DNA from: Gemmatimonadales bacterium
GTDB taxonomy: Bacteria > Gemmatimonadota > Gemmatimonadetes > Palauibacterales > Palauibacteraceae
Length of the DNA: 9,391 bases
Direction: 5' to 3'
Assembly (NCBI GenBank): GCA_030608825.1
Contig: JAUWDL010000027.1
Coordinates: 1 to 9,391, forward strand
Below are positions 1 to 7,067 of the stretch, piece after piece (position 1 is the first letter of the stretch; the number at the start of each line of letters is the position of its first letter). A program made the translations under genes and the position numbers. Under the pieces are notes generated by a model that worked only from the letters and a program-made list of their open reading frames with translations, did no database searches and was not told the DNA's origin.

Positions 1-1728
1 GGCTTCGTCTGCTCGGTGTCCGGGAAGCGGCGTGGCAAGGGCTCGAGTCGCGAGGCGGCGCCCTACGCGGAGCAGGCGGCCGGGATACGCCTCGTCATCG
101 CGGAGAATATCGAGCGCATCTACCGGGAGAACTGCGAGAACCGCGGCATCCTCGCGTCGACGGACTTCTCCCTCATCGAGAAGATACGGCGGGGCGACGA
201 GCTCCCCCTCGAGGCGTTCATCGGGGACGCCGGCCGTATCGAGCGCGACATCATCGAGTACGGCGGACTTCTGGATTACGCCGTCGCCCGTCTCAAGGGT
301 CTGGTGCAGGTCCCGGAGAACCGTACCGCTCCGCGGCCCATGACGGTTGCCGAGAAGATTCTCGCGCGCCACTGGGTCACCGATCTGGCCGAGGACGAGA
401 TCGGAGTGGACGCCGTGCAGCCCGGCGACACCGGCTTCGTGCGCACCGATCTCCGATTCAGCCACGAGTACGTGACCCCGATGGCAGCGACCTTCTGGGA
501 TGATTTCGCCGGCGAGGAAGCCGGGCTCAACGAACCGGACAGCATCGTCTTCTTCCGCGACCACCTCGCCTTCCTGGACCAGGTCATGTCGGAGGAGAGG
601 AAGAAGATGGGGCTGCTGGACGCCGCCCACGCGCTCCACGACCGGCAGCGGGAGTTCGCCACCAGGCAGGGAGTCCGCCTCCACGGGGAGCTGCCCGACC
701 GGGTGGGCAGCGAAGCGATCTGCCACGTGATGGTCCAGGACAGGTACGCGCTCCCCGGCACGGTGATCATCGGGAGCGACTCGCACACGCCCCACTCGGG
801 CTGCATCGGCTCCGTGGCCTTCGGGGTCGGCACGTCGGCGATCGTCAACTCGTGGGCGACGCGGGACGTTCGGCTGCGGGTGCCCCCCTCGGTCCGGGTT
901 CGCGTATCGGGCGTCCTGCCCGAGAACGTCACCGCCAAGGATCTGATCATAGAGCTCCTGCGGCATCCCTACGTGAAGGGCGGCGACGCGATCGGCAAGA
1001 TCATCGAGTACTGCGGCGAGGCGATCGAGGCGCTGGGCATCGACGAGCGCGCGACGCTGACCAACATGGCGGCGGAGGTCGGCGGCTTCACGGGGATCGT
1101 GGCGCCGGACGAGCGAACCGTCGAGTGGCTCATCGAGCGTCGCGGCATGGAGCGCGCCGAAGCGGAAGACCTGGTGGCCGGGCTGTCGAGCGACGAGGGC
1201 GCGGAGTACGAGTGGACTCTCGAGATCGACGCTTCGAGCCTGCGGCCGATGGTCGCTCAGCCCGGCGACCCAGGCAACGGGATCTTCGTGGACGAGCTTG
1301 GAGAAGAAGTCTCGGTGGACATCGTGTACGCCGGCTCCTGCACGGGCGGGAAGCGGGAAGACTTCGACATGTACGCGGCGGTCGTGCGCGAGGGCCTGCA
1401 GGCGGGTCGCCGAATTGCCGATGGGGTTTCGGCCTACATCCAGTACGGGTCGATCGACGTCGAGGCGTATGCCCGGGAGCGGGGCTACGACCGCCTGTTC
1501 GAGGAAGCGGGTCTAACCGTGCTGGCGCCCGGTTGCGGGGCCTGCATCAACGCCGGCCCCGGTGTGAGCACCTCATCGGAGCAGGTCACGGTGAGCTCGA
1601 TCAACCGCAACTTCCCGGGAAGGAGCGGGCCGGGAAAGGTGTACCTGGGCAGTCCCTACACGGTCATGGCATCGGCTCTGGCCGGCCGCATCGCGACCTA
1701 CGAGCCCGAGGCGGCCGTTCCGGCGTGA
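1..1728 (+). CDS. Aconitase/isopropylmalate dehydratase family protein, swivel domain first (5' partial)
   Basis: This is a [4Fe-4S] hydro-lyase that isomerises or dehydrates a 2- or 3-hydroxy-carboxylic acid in the cytoplasm. The frame is open to the window edge. A GTG at 16 could be read as a start, but it lies inside the swivel (LeuD-like) domain, so the true start is upstream. Counting residues from that GTG, the swivel signature KGSSRE is at 8-13, with NCxNRGI near 39-45. A linker runs to about 108, then a LeuC-like part begins with TVAEKILARH (110-119). SDSHTP is at 254-259. The three cluster cysteines are C442 (GSCTGG) and C507/C510 (GCGAC), and the substrate motif INRNFPGR is at 529-536. 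All catalytic elements that fall in the window look intact. The order swivel then catalytic domains is that of AcnB (which has an extra N-terminal HEAT-like domain), not AcnA or split LeuC/LeuD. The substrate (aconitate, isopropylmalate, homoaconitate or another) cannot be told from this sequence. The family call is firm. Confidence 0.9.
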   Translation, partial: GFVCSVSGKRRGKGSSREAAPYAEQAAGIRLVIAENIERIYRENCENRGILASTDFSLIEKIRRGDELPLEAFIGDAGRIERDIIEYGGLLDYAVARLKGLVQVPENRTAPRPMTVAEKILARHWVTDLAEDEIGVDAVQPGDTGFVRTDLRFSHEYVTPMAATFWDDFAGEEAGLNEPDSIVFFRDHLAFLDQVMSEERKKMGLLDAAHALHDRQREFATRQGVRLHGELPDRVGSEAICHVMVQDRYALPGTVIIGSDSHTPHSGCIGSVAFGVGTSAIVNSWATRDVRLRVPPSVRVRVSGVLPENVTAKDLIIELLRHPYVKGGDAIGKIIEYCGEAIEALGIDERATLTNMAAEVGGFTGIVAPDERTVEWLIERRGMERAEAEDLVAGLSSDEGAEYEWTLEIDASSLRPMVAQPGDPGNGIFVDELGEEVSVDIVYAGSCTGGKREDFDMYAAVVREGLQAGRRIADGVSAYIQYGSIDVEAYARERGYDRLFEEAGLTVLAPGCGACINAGPGVSTSSEQVTVSSINRNFPGRSGPGKVYLGSPYTVMASALAGRIATYEPEAAVPA

Positions 1729-1796
1729 GCGGTCAGGCCACCTAGCCCCGTCCGCCTCGAGACCAGCGTGCCAGCCTGTCGGCGCAGCTTCCCGCC

Positions 1797-2783
1797 ATGA
1801 AGGGTCTCCGTCTCGAGGACGGTGAGCTGAGCTTCGTCCCTGATCTTCCACCGCCGGACCTGCCGCCGGGCGAGGCGCTCGTGCGAGTCCTCATCGCGGG
1901 GATCTGCAACACCGATCTCGAGCTCGCGCGCGGCTACTATCCCTTCGCAGGGGTGCCCGGGCACGAGTTCGTGGGCGTCGTCGAGCGCCTCGGAGCCGGC
2001 GTCTCGGCTGATGAAACGTCTCGGCTCGTGGGCAAGCGGGTGGTGGGCGAGATCAACGCCGTCTGCGGCGTCTGCAGGGCGTGCGTGAGAGGCCTCGGGA
2101 CACACTGTGAGAAGCGGACGGTCCTCGGGATCTCGGGGCGCGATGGCGCGTTCGCGGAGCTCCTTACGCTTCCGGCCCCGAACCTCCATCGGCTGCCGGA
2201 TGCCCTCTCGACCGAGGAGGCGGTCTTCACGGAGCCTCTCGCGGCCGCGCTTCGGATCCAGGAACAGGTGCCGATCGGTCCGAGCGATCGCGTCCTTGTG
2301 GTAGGCGCCGGCAAGCTCGGAACCCTCATCGCCCAAACGCTCGCCGGGACCGGCTGCGACCTGACCGTGGTCACGCGACGCGGCGCGGCGACGCCGGAGC
2401 TCCTGAGAGCGCGAGGGGCCGCTGTCTGCCTGGAGGAAGACGTCGAGGACGCCGGCTTCGACGTCGCAGTGGAGTGCACCGGGGATTCCGCGGGCTTCGG
2501 GATCGCGCGGCGCGCGCTGCGTCCACGGGGCACGCTTGTCTTGAAGAGCACCTACGTGGGAAGGCTTGAAGTGGACGCGTCCGCGCTGGTGGTGGACGAG
2601 ATCACCGTGGTCGGTTCACGCTGCGGGCCCTTCGCGCCCGCCCTGCGCCTACTGGAGGAAGGCGCCGTGGACGTGACTCCGCTGGTAGCTGCCCGCTATC
2701 CGCTGGAGGAAGGACTGGCCGCGTTCGAGCACGCTTCGCGGCCCGGCGTCCTCAAGGTGCTGCTGGAGCTCGGAGGCGGGTAG
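1797..2783 (+). CDS. Zinc-dependent medium-chain alcohol dehydrogenase (MDR family)
   Basis: This is a probable NAD(P)-dependent oxidoreductase of 328 aa that interconverts an alcohol and a carbonyl in the cytoplasm. The N-terminal GroES-like domain carries the catalytic zinc ligands C37 (GICNTD) and H56-E57 (GHEFVG), with E146 in the EPLAAAL motif. The structural-zinc lobe has four cysteines, C90, C93, C96 and C104. The Rossmann domain begins with VVGAGKLG (168-175), and the C-terminal lobe is complete, so the protein looks active. It is slightly shorter than typical sorbitol or threonine dehydrogenases (about 340-350 aa). ATG 1797 is chosen because an in-frame stop lies at 1743 and no other ATG, GTG or TTG falls between. 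No clear Shine-Dalgarno precedes it. The gene lies 68 nt after the aconitase-family gene in the same direction, so co-transcription is plausible. The region between the two shows no convincing terminator. The substrate is unknown. Confidence 0.9.
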   Translation: MKGLRLEDGELSFVPDLPPPDLPPGEALVRVLIAGICNTDLELARGYYPFAGVPGHEFVGVVERLGAGVSADETSRLVGKRVVGEINAVCGVCRACVRGLGTHCEKRTVLGISGRDGAFAELLTLPAPNLHRLPDALSTEEAVFTEPLAAALRIQEQVPIGPSDRVLVVGAGKLGTLIAQTLAGTGCDLTVVTRRGAATPELLRARGAAVCLEEDVEDAGFDVAVECTGDSAGFGIARRALRPRGTLVLKSTYVGRLEVDASALVVDEITVVGSRCGPFAPALRLLEEGAVDVTPLVAARYPLEEGLAAFEHASRPGVLKVLLELGGG

Positions 2784-2801
2784 GGGCCGATCGAGCCAGC
2801 G

Positions 2802-4436
2802 TCAGGAGGCGCGCAGGGAGTCGATCGCGCGTGCGGTGGCCCAGCGGCGAAGCGCCGGCTTCCAGGCGAAGCCGAAGAGGGCCCCCAGGAAGCCAGGATC
2901 GATCTCTCCGATAGAGCGGTCGACCTCGCGTTCGATCAGCCTCTCGAGGCGCCGCCGCTGCTCGGGCCGAAGCGCTTCGACAGAGCCGACCATCTCCGGC
3001 ACCTCGTACTCCGCCTCGTCGTCCGCCTCGTACTCCACGAGGTCGGCCAGGGAGGTCTCGAGGAGCCTCTTGGCATCCCGCCGCCCGGCCCTGTAGTCCG
3101 CCTCGCGCCACTCCCGGGAAAAGAGCCCGCCGAAGTTGCCGAGAAAGTCGCCGGCGAGCCGATGGCGCGGCGCGACCAGATAGAGGGGCAGCTCCTCCTT
3201 GTCGTCGAGGTCACCGGCCGCCTCGATCAGGAAGATCAGCTTGGCCAGGCGGCTGCGCGCCGCGCGCGAGCTCACCCGGGCGAGAACGTTCGAGTGCCGC
3301 CGCTCGATGCGCTCCAGGCTCTCCTCCAGAAGCTCGAGAACGGGGTCCGTGCCTTCCGCCGGTCCGCCCGCGCGGCGTGATCGGCCTGCACCGCACAGAA
3401 GACGCCATTCGCACACGCTCTCGGCCATCTCGCCGACCGATCTGCCAAGCTCGAAGGCCTCCGGGTCGGTGAGCGAGTCGGCGATCTCCGGCAGCCGATC
3501 GACGAGCGAGTCGAGAATCGCGAGGCGTTCGTTGGTGCGGTTCGCGCGGATCCAGTCCTTCGCGCTTCCCTGCCCCAGCAACGCGCGTGTGACCAAGCTG
3601 GCAACCTGCACGGCGGAGCCGGGGGCGTCCTCCTCCGCGACCTCGCCCGCCGGAGAGTCCCGGAGCGTCGGGTCGACGAAGACGAATCGCCAGTCGTCGC
3701 CCTCGCTCCCCGCTCGAGCGACGAGACGCTTGGCGAGGCGAACGGGCTCGTTGTTGAAGAGACCGCCATCCGTGTACCACATGTCTATGTCGCCCAGATC
3801 CTCCAGCACCGATCCCCGGAAGTGGCTTCCACGCCGCTCGAGCCGACGAGGCGGAAAGGCGAACGGGAAGCTCGCCGAGGCGACGGCGGCCTGACGGACC
3901 TCCTCCCAAATCGGCGCGCCCGCTGAATCAGCCGGGCTCAACTCGAAGGCGGCCCAGTCGTCGAACATGCGTGTGCCGAAGGATCGTTCCGGCCGGTTCC
4001 GGAACCCGTATCGAAGCTGGTAGCCGATCCCGTGCAGACTCGAGAGCGTGATCCCCAGCCCGAGCGGCTCGGCGAGAATCGGAGAGGGCTCATCGTCCGA
4101 GGCGGGACCGGCCGTGATGAGCGCCCGGGTCATCTCCTCCAGGACCTCGGCATCCAGAAGGGACGAGCGCGAGCGGTTCGTGCTCAGCAGGACCTCGGCG
4201 TCCATCCCCCGGATCCACGCTTCCCCGATCCACGGGACGAGGTTGGGGTTCACGACCAGGGCGCGCGCGGCGAGCGCAGCGGTGAGCGCTCCTGATGAGG
4301 CTCCCGCCAGCGCGCCCACCTGTACGGTCGCGCCGCTTCGGTTCCCGGCAAGGCCGCGGAACAGCTCCGTCACCGCGCCGGCGGTGTACGTGCCCAGCGA
4401 GCCGCCGCCGCCAAGGATAAGTGCGATCTTCGTCAT
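2802..4436 (-). CDS. Patatin-like phospholipase/acylhydrolase with long C-terminal region
   Basis: This is a predicted serine lipid acyl hydrolase of 544 aa with a Ser-Asp dyad. The oxyanion-hole glycines GGGG are at 9-12, the nucleophile elbow GASSG at 45-49 (Ser47), the ASASFPFAFPP segment at 187-197, and the catalytic DGG at 223-225 (Asp223), so the core is intact. About 300 residues follow the core. Within them GNFGGLFSREWREADY (433-448), followed by RRDAKRLL, recalls the DUF3376-like tail of some large bacterial patatins; this is recognised from memory. No signal peptide or membrane segment is seen, so it is probably cytoplasmic or membrane-associated. The frame is open upstream to 4538, but the extra 34 residues are basic low-complexity sequence inside the preceding gene, and MTKIALILGGGG is a typical patatin beginning. 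The ATG at 4436 lies 10 nt after the stop of the M23 gene, suggesting the same transcript. The 3' end converges on the dehydrogenase, 18 nt away. Confidence 0.88.
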   Translation of the reverse strand: MTKIALILGGGGSLGTYTAGAVTELFRGLAGNRSGATVQVGALAGASSGALTAALAARALVVNPNLVPWIGEAWIRGMDAEVLLSTNRSRSSLLDAEVLEEMTRALITAGPASDDEPSPILAEPLGLGITLSSLHGIGYQLRYGFRNRPERSFGTRMFDDWAAFELSPADSAGAPIWEEVRQAAVASASFPFAFPPRRLERRGSHFRGSVLEDLGDIDMWYTDGGLFNNEPVRLAKRLVARAGSEGDDWRFVFVDPTLRDSPAGEVAEEDAPGSAVQVASLVTRALLGQGSAKDWIRANRTNERLAILDSLVDRLPEIADSLTDPEAFELGRSVGEMAESVCEWRLLCGAGRSRRAGGPAEGTDPVLELLEESLERIERRHSNVLARVSSRAARSRLAKLIFLIEAAGDLDDKEELPLYLVAPRHRLAGDFLGNFGGLFSREWREADYRAGRRDAKRLLETSLADLVEYEADDEAEYEVPEMVGSVEALRPEQRRRLERLIEREVDRSIGEIDPGFLGALFGFAWKPALRRWATARAIDSLRAS

Positions 4437-4446
4437 CTCTCTCAAT

Positions 4447-5511
4447 CTACGGTTGTGCGCCGCGTTCGCTGACTGCTGGCGCCGACCTCCGCCGCTGACT
4501 GGGGCCGGCTCCGGCCTCCGCCGCTTCCGCTTCGGCATGATTCGCTTCAGGCACGCGCAGATCCAGCACGCTGCTCGCGTCGAGCCTCTCGCCGCCGGCG
4601 AAGAAGCTCCAGTGGAGATGAGGCCCCGTCACGCGGCCGGTGGCGCCGACCCGCCCGATCACCTGGCCTCGGTCCACAAAGTCTCCCTCGCTCACATCCA
4701 TCTGCGAGAGGTGGTAGTAGCCGCTGAACACGCCCATGCCGTGATCCACGTAGATCGCGTTACCCGCGTAGTAGAGGTTGCGGGCGATCGCGATCCGGCC
4801 GCGGCCCGCCACGCGAACCGGCGTCCCGACTTCACCCGCGAGATCGACCCCCCAGTGCCGGCTCTGTAGCTCGCCATTGAAGACGCGCTTCTGACCGAAG
4901 GGGCTGGTGATACGGGTGTTCCGTGGCCGAACGAAGTTGCCATCTATCAACCACTCGGCCGTGACTTCACCCAGGGTGGATCGGACGAGCTCGCGCTCCC
5001 GCGCAATTCGCTCCATGACCTCGGCGGGCGGGCTCGTGAAACGAGGAGCGACACTGAGCTGCGTCTCCGAGTAGGTTCGGGGCCTCACCTGGACCGTCCA
5101 GCGTCTCGTCACCTCGGGCTCTCCGTCGCGAGAGTGGGAGACGACGAGCTCCATCGGTCCCGCCTGGTCGGTCGGCAGCGCCACGAGGCCGAACCAGTCT
5201 CCACCCACCCGGCCCATGCGGACGGGGCGTCCGTCCAACTCGGCTTTGACCCGGGTCTCCCCGCCCCCGGCCGGCGTCTGAACCGTTACGGCCAGCGCCG
5301 TTCCGTCGGTCGGACTCTCCGGCTCCCAGCGTACCGCGACCTCTTCGGACCTGATTCTCGCTGCCGACCCGTTCGAAGAAAGCTCCCCGCCGCTCGCCGA
5401 GGCCTCGGCGTCGACGGTATCCCGTGACGCCAGCTGCGCGAACGCGACGGACGCGATCGCCGCCGACGCAGGCATGCCTCCCAGGAGGAGCACGAACAGG
5501 AGCCTCCTCAT
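4447..5511 (-). CDS. Secreted M23 (LytM-type) zinc metallopeptidase
   Basis: This is a predicted periplasmic peptidoglycan endopeptidase of 354 aa. A signal peptide covers about residues 1-26 (MRRLLFVLLL core, small residues, FAQ cleavage region). A low-complexity Ser/Ala/Glu linker follows, then a beta-rich Ig-like region at about 55-145. A helical segment near 163-182 precedes the LytM domain (about 192-318). Metal and catalytic residues are complete: H219 and D223 (HWGVD), H267 (YYHLS) and H298/H300 (GPHLHW). The tail after about 320 is rich in Ala, Glu and Arg and looks disordered. The start at 5511 is preferred over the in-frame ATG at 5553. The shorter form begins exactly at the signal peptide, and its ATG overlaps the TGA of the upstream flavoprotein gene as ATGA. 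It could be a hydrolase or a murein-hydrolase activator. The intact zinc site favours an enzyme. Confidence 0.92.
   Translation of the reverse strand: MRRLLFVLLLGGMPASAAIASVAFAQLASRDTVDAEASASGGELSSNGSAARIRSEEVAVRWEPESPTDGTALAVTVQTPAGGGETRVKAELDGRPVRMGRVGGDWFGLVALPTDQAGPMELVVSHSRDGEPEVTRRWTVQVRPRTYSETQLSVAPRFTSPPAEVMERIARERELVRSTLGEVTAEWLIDGNFVRPRNTRITSPFGQKRVFNGELQSRHWGVDLAGEVGTPVRVAGRGRIAIARNLYYAGNAIYVDHGMGVFSGYYHLSQMDVSEGDFVDRGQVIGRVGATGRVTGPHLHWSFFAGGERLDASSVLDLRVPEANHAEAEAAEAGAGPSQRRRSAPAVSERGAQP
5508..5511 (-). promoter_or_regulatory. ATGA stop/start overlap (translational coupling)
   Basis: Read on the minus strand, the ATG of the M23 gene overlaps the TGA of the flavoprotein gene by four bases. 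No good Shine-Dalgarno lies just before this ATG, so re-initiation by ribosomes finishing the upstream gene is the likely mode. This fixes the start of the peptidase and ties its expression to that of the flavoprotein. Confidence 0.8.
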
Positions 5512-7019
5512 GCCGAGAGCCGGCGCGTTAGCCTGAAGTAACGGTCGAGCCATCGTCTTGATCGATCTGTCAGCTTCTCTCGGTAGTACATGTCAGCCGC
5601 TCTTCGAATTCCTTCGCTCATAGTCGGGTAAGGATGGATCAGAGTCGAGAGGTCGGCGATTCCGAGTCCGTGACGCATGGCGAGCGCGACCTCCATGATC
5701 ATGGTGCCCGCCGACGGCGACAGAACGTGGCCTCCGAGTATGCGGCCCCGCCGGTCCGTGATCAGCTTGACGAGGCCACCCGTCTCGCGATCGGTGATCA
5801 CGCGGTCGAGGGTAGTCGTGTCGTAGCGGTACGTTCGGACCTCTCCGTGCCTATCCCTCGCCTCCTCCTCCGTCAAACCCACCCGGGCAAGCGGAGGATC
5901 CGTGAAGACGGCCCAGGGGACCACGGAGTAGTCCACGCGCCGGCCGAACGGGAAGAGGGCGTTTCTGAGGACGGAGCGTGCCTCGTGATCGGCGACGTGG
6001 GTGAACTGAAGGCCGCCGGTGACGTCGCCCGCGGCGAATATGTGCCGGCGCGAGGTCCTCAAGCGGCCGTCAACCCGAATCCCGTCACGTCCGGTCTCGA
6101 CGCCCGCCGCCTCTAGGCCGAGGCCCTCGATGTTTGGGCGACGACCGGTCGCCACGAAGATGCGCTCGGCGCTGACTGTGCGGACGGCGTCTGGCTCCCG
6201 CATAGAACCGTCGGCCGCCGCCAGCTTCAGAACGGCCTCCGAGCCGGAGCGCTCCGCCGAGATGGCCGCCATTCCCGTCAGGACGAGGACTCCGTCCGCC
6301 CGAAGGTGCTCCCCGACTTGCTCCGCGAGCTCGGCGTCCTCGTTGGGGAGTACGCGCGCGGCCATCTCGACCAGCGTCACCTGGACCCCGAGGCGGCCGT
6401 AGGCCTGCGCGAACTCGACGCCGATCGGCCCGGCGCCGAGGACGACCACCGAACGCGGCAGCGCCTCCTCCTCGAACGCCGTCTCGTGCGTGTAGAAGCC
6501 GGCCTCGGCAAGGCCCTGCACGGGAGGTACCGCGGGCCGACTGCCCGTGGCGACCAGGATGGCGCGACCTTCGAGGACGCGGTCGCCCGCCTGGACGCGG
6601 CTGGGCGAGAGAAAACGCGCGGGTGTGCCCTCGAGCACCTCTACACCCAGGCGGCGGAACCGCTCCGGGTCATCATGAGGCTGGACTCGCGCCCTGACGG
6701 CCCGCACGCTCTCGAGCACGCCGGCCGTCGCATCTCGCCCGTCCGGGCGGCTGCCAGCGCCCTCGCCTCGCTCGAGCGCGAGGCCGAACTCGGCCGCCCG
6801 CCTCATCGCTTCGGCGATGCGCGCGGATCCGATCAGCGCCTTGCTGGGCACGCATCCCGTCCAGAGACACTCGCCGCCGAGGCGCTCCTTCTCGACAAGG
6901 GCGGTCCGGGCTCCGAGGCTGGCCGCGCCGGCCGAGGCCACCAGGCCGGCGGTCCCACCGCCCACGACCAGGAGGTCGTACCTGGTCGGCCCTGGAGCGC
7001 TCACCGGAGGGTCCCGCAC
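5508..7019 (-). CDS. FAD-dependent pyridine nucleotide-disulfide oxidoreductase, MerA/Lpd superfamily
   Basis: This is a 503-aa flavoprotein of the class I disulfide reductase family, presumably cytoplasmic and using NAD(P)H. The FAD-binding motif VVGGGTAG is at 18-25. The redox-active pair C51/C56 sits in GGECLWTGCVPSK. The NAD(P) motif LGAGPIGVEFA is at 194-204, and the second FAD motif with FAAGD is at 328-332. The C-terminal dimer-interface motif reads HPYPTMSEG (462-470). Lipoamide dehydrogenase has HAHPTLSE there, so its catalytic His is Tyr464 here, as in mercuric reductase-like proteins. However, there is no N-terminal heavy-metal-associated domain and no C-terminal Cys pair, so true mercuric reductase activity is unlikely; the electron acceptor is unknown. 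The start is a GTG at 7019 with GGAG three bases upstream; GTG at 7004 is an alternative. It lies 48 nt after the M24-like gene and overlaps the M23 gene. Confidence 0.9.
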   Translation of the reverse strand: MRDPPVSAPGPTRYDLLVVGGGTAGLVASAGAASLGARTALVEKERLGGECLWTGCVPSKALIGSARIAEAMRRAAEFGLALERGEGAGSRPDGRDATAGVLESVRAVRARVQPHDDPERFRRLGVEVLEGTPARFLSPSRVQAGDRVLEGRAILVATGSRPAVPPVQGLAEAGFYTHETAFEEEALPRSVVVLGAGPIGVEFAQAYGRLGVQVTLVEMAARVLPNEDAELAEQVGEHLRADGVLVLTGMAAISAERSGSEAVLKLAAADGSMREPDAVRTVSAERIFVATGRRPNIEGLGLEAAGVETGRDGIRVDGRLRTSRRHIFAAGDVTGGLQFTHVADHEARSVLRNALFPFGRRVDYSVVPWAVFTDPPLARVGLTEEEARDRHGEVRTYRYDTTTLDRVITDRETGGLVKLITDRRGRILGGHVLSPSAGTMIMEVALAMRHGLGIADLSTLIHPYPTMSEGIRRAADMYYREKLTDRSRRWLDRYFRLTRRLSA

Positions 7020-7067
7020 GCTCTCCGTCCGGGCGTCATGCGGACCCTCCGCCGAGGCGTCTCGCGA

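Noticed and set aside
852..1745. A 297-codon + strand frame inside the aconitase-family gene
   Set aside because: Its product is Arg/Gly-rich low-complexity sequence, and it overlaps the catalytic domain with cluster cysteines in the other frame.
2784..2801. Bidirectional terminator between the convergent genes
   Set aside because: Only 18 bases separate the stops, and I see no stable stem followed by a T run on either strand.
3199..3894. Open frames of about 230 codons on both strands within the patatin gene
   Set aside because: They are Ser/Arg- or Gly/Arg-rich without motifs and overlap the frame that carries the patatin Ser-Asp dyad.
2802..4436. Patatin as a CBASS-type antiviral effector (CapV-like)
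   Set aside because: No cyclic-nucleotide synthase or other defence gene is next to it. The neighbours are a peptidase and a metabolic dehydrogenase, so nothing here supports a defence role.
4437..4538. N-terminal extension of the patatin protein by 34 residues
   Set aside because: The extension is basic low-complexity sequence lying within the M23 coding region. The internal ATG gives a canonical patatin start and an operon-like 10-nt gap.
5512..5553. Longer start for the M23 peptidase
   Set aside because: It would add 14 residues in front of a clean signal peptide and lose the ATGA overlap with the upstream gene.
7020..7067. Hairpin with GTCCG/CGGAC arms between the M24-like and flavoprotein genes
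   Set aside because: The five-base stem with a nine-base loop is weak and has no T run after it, so it was not called as a terminator.
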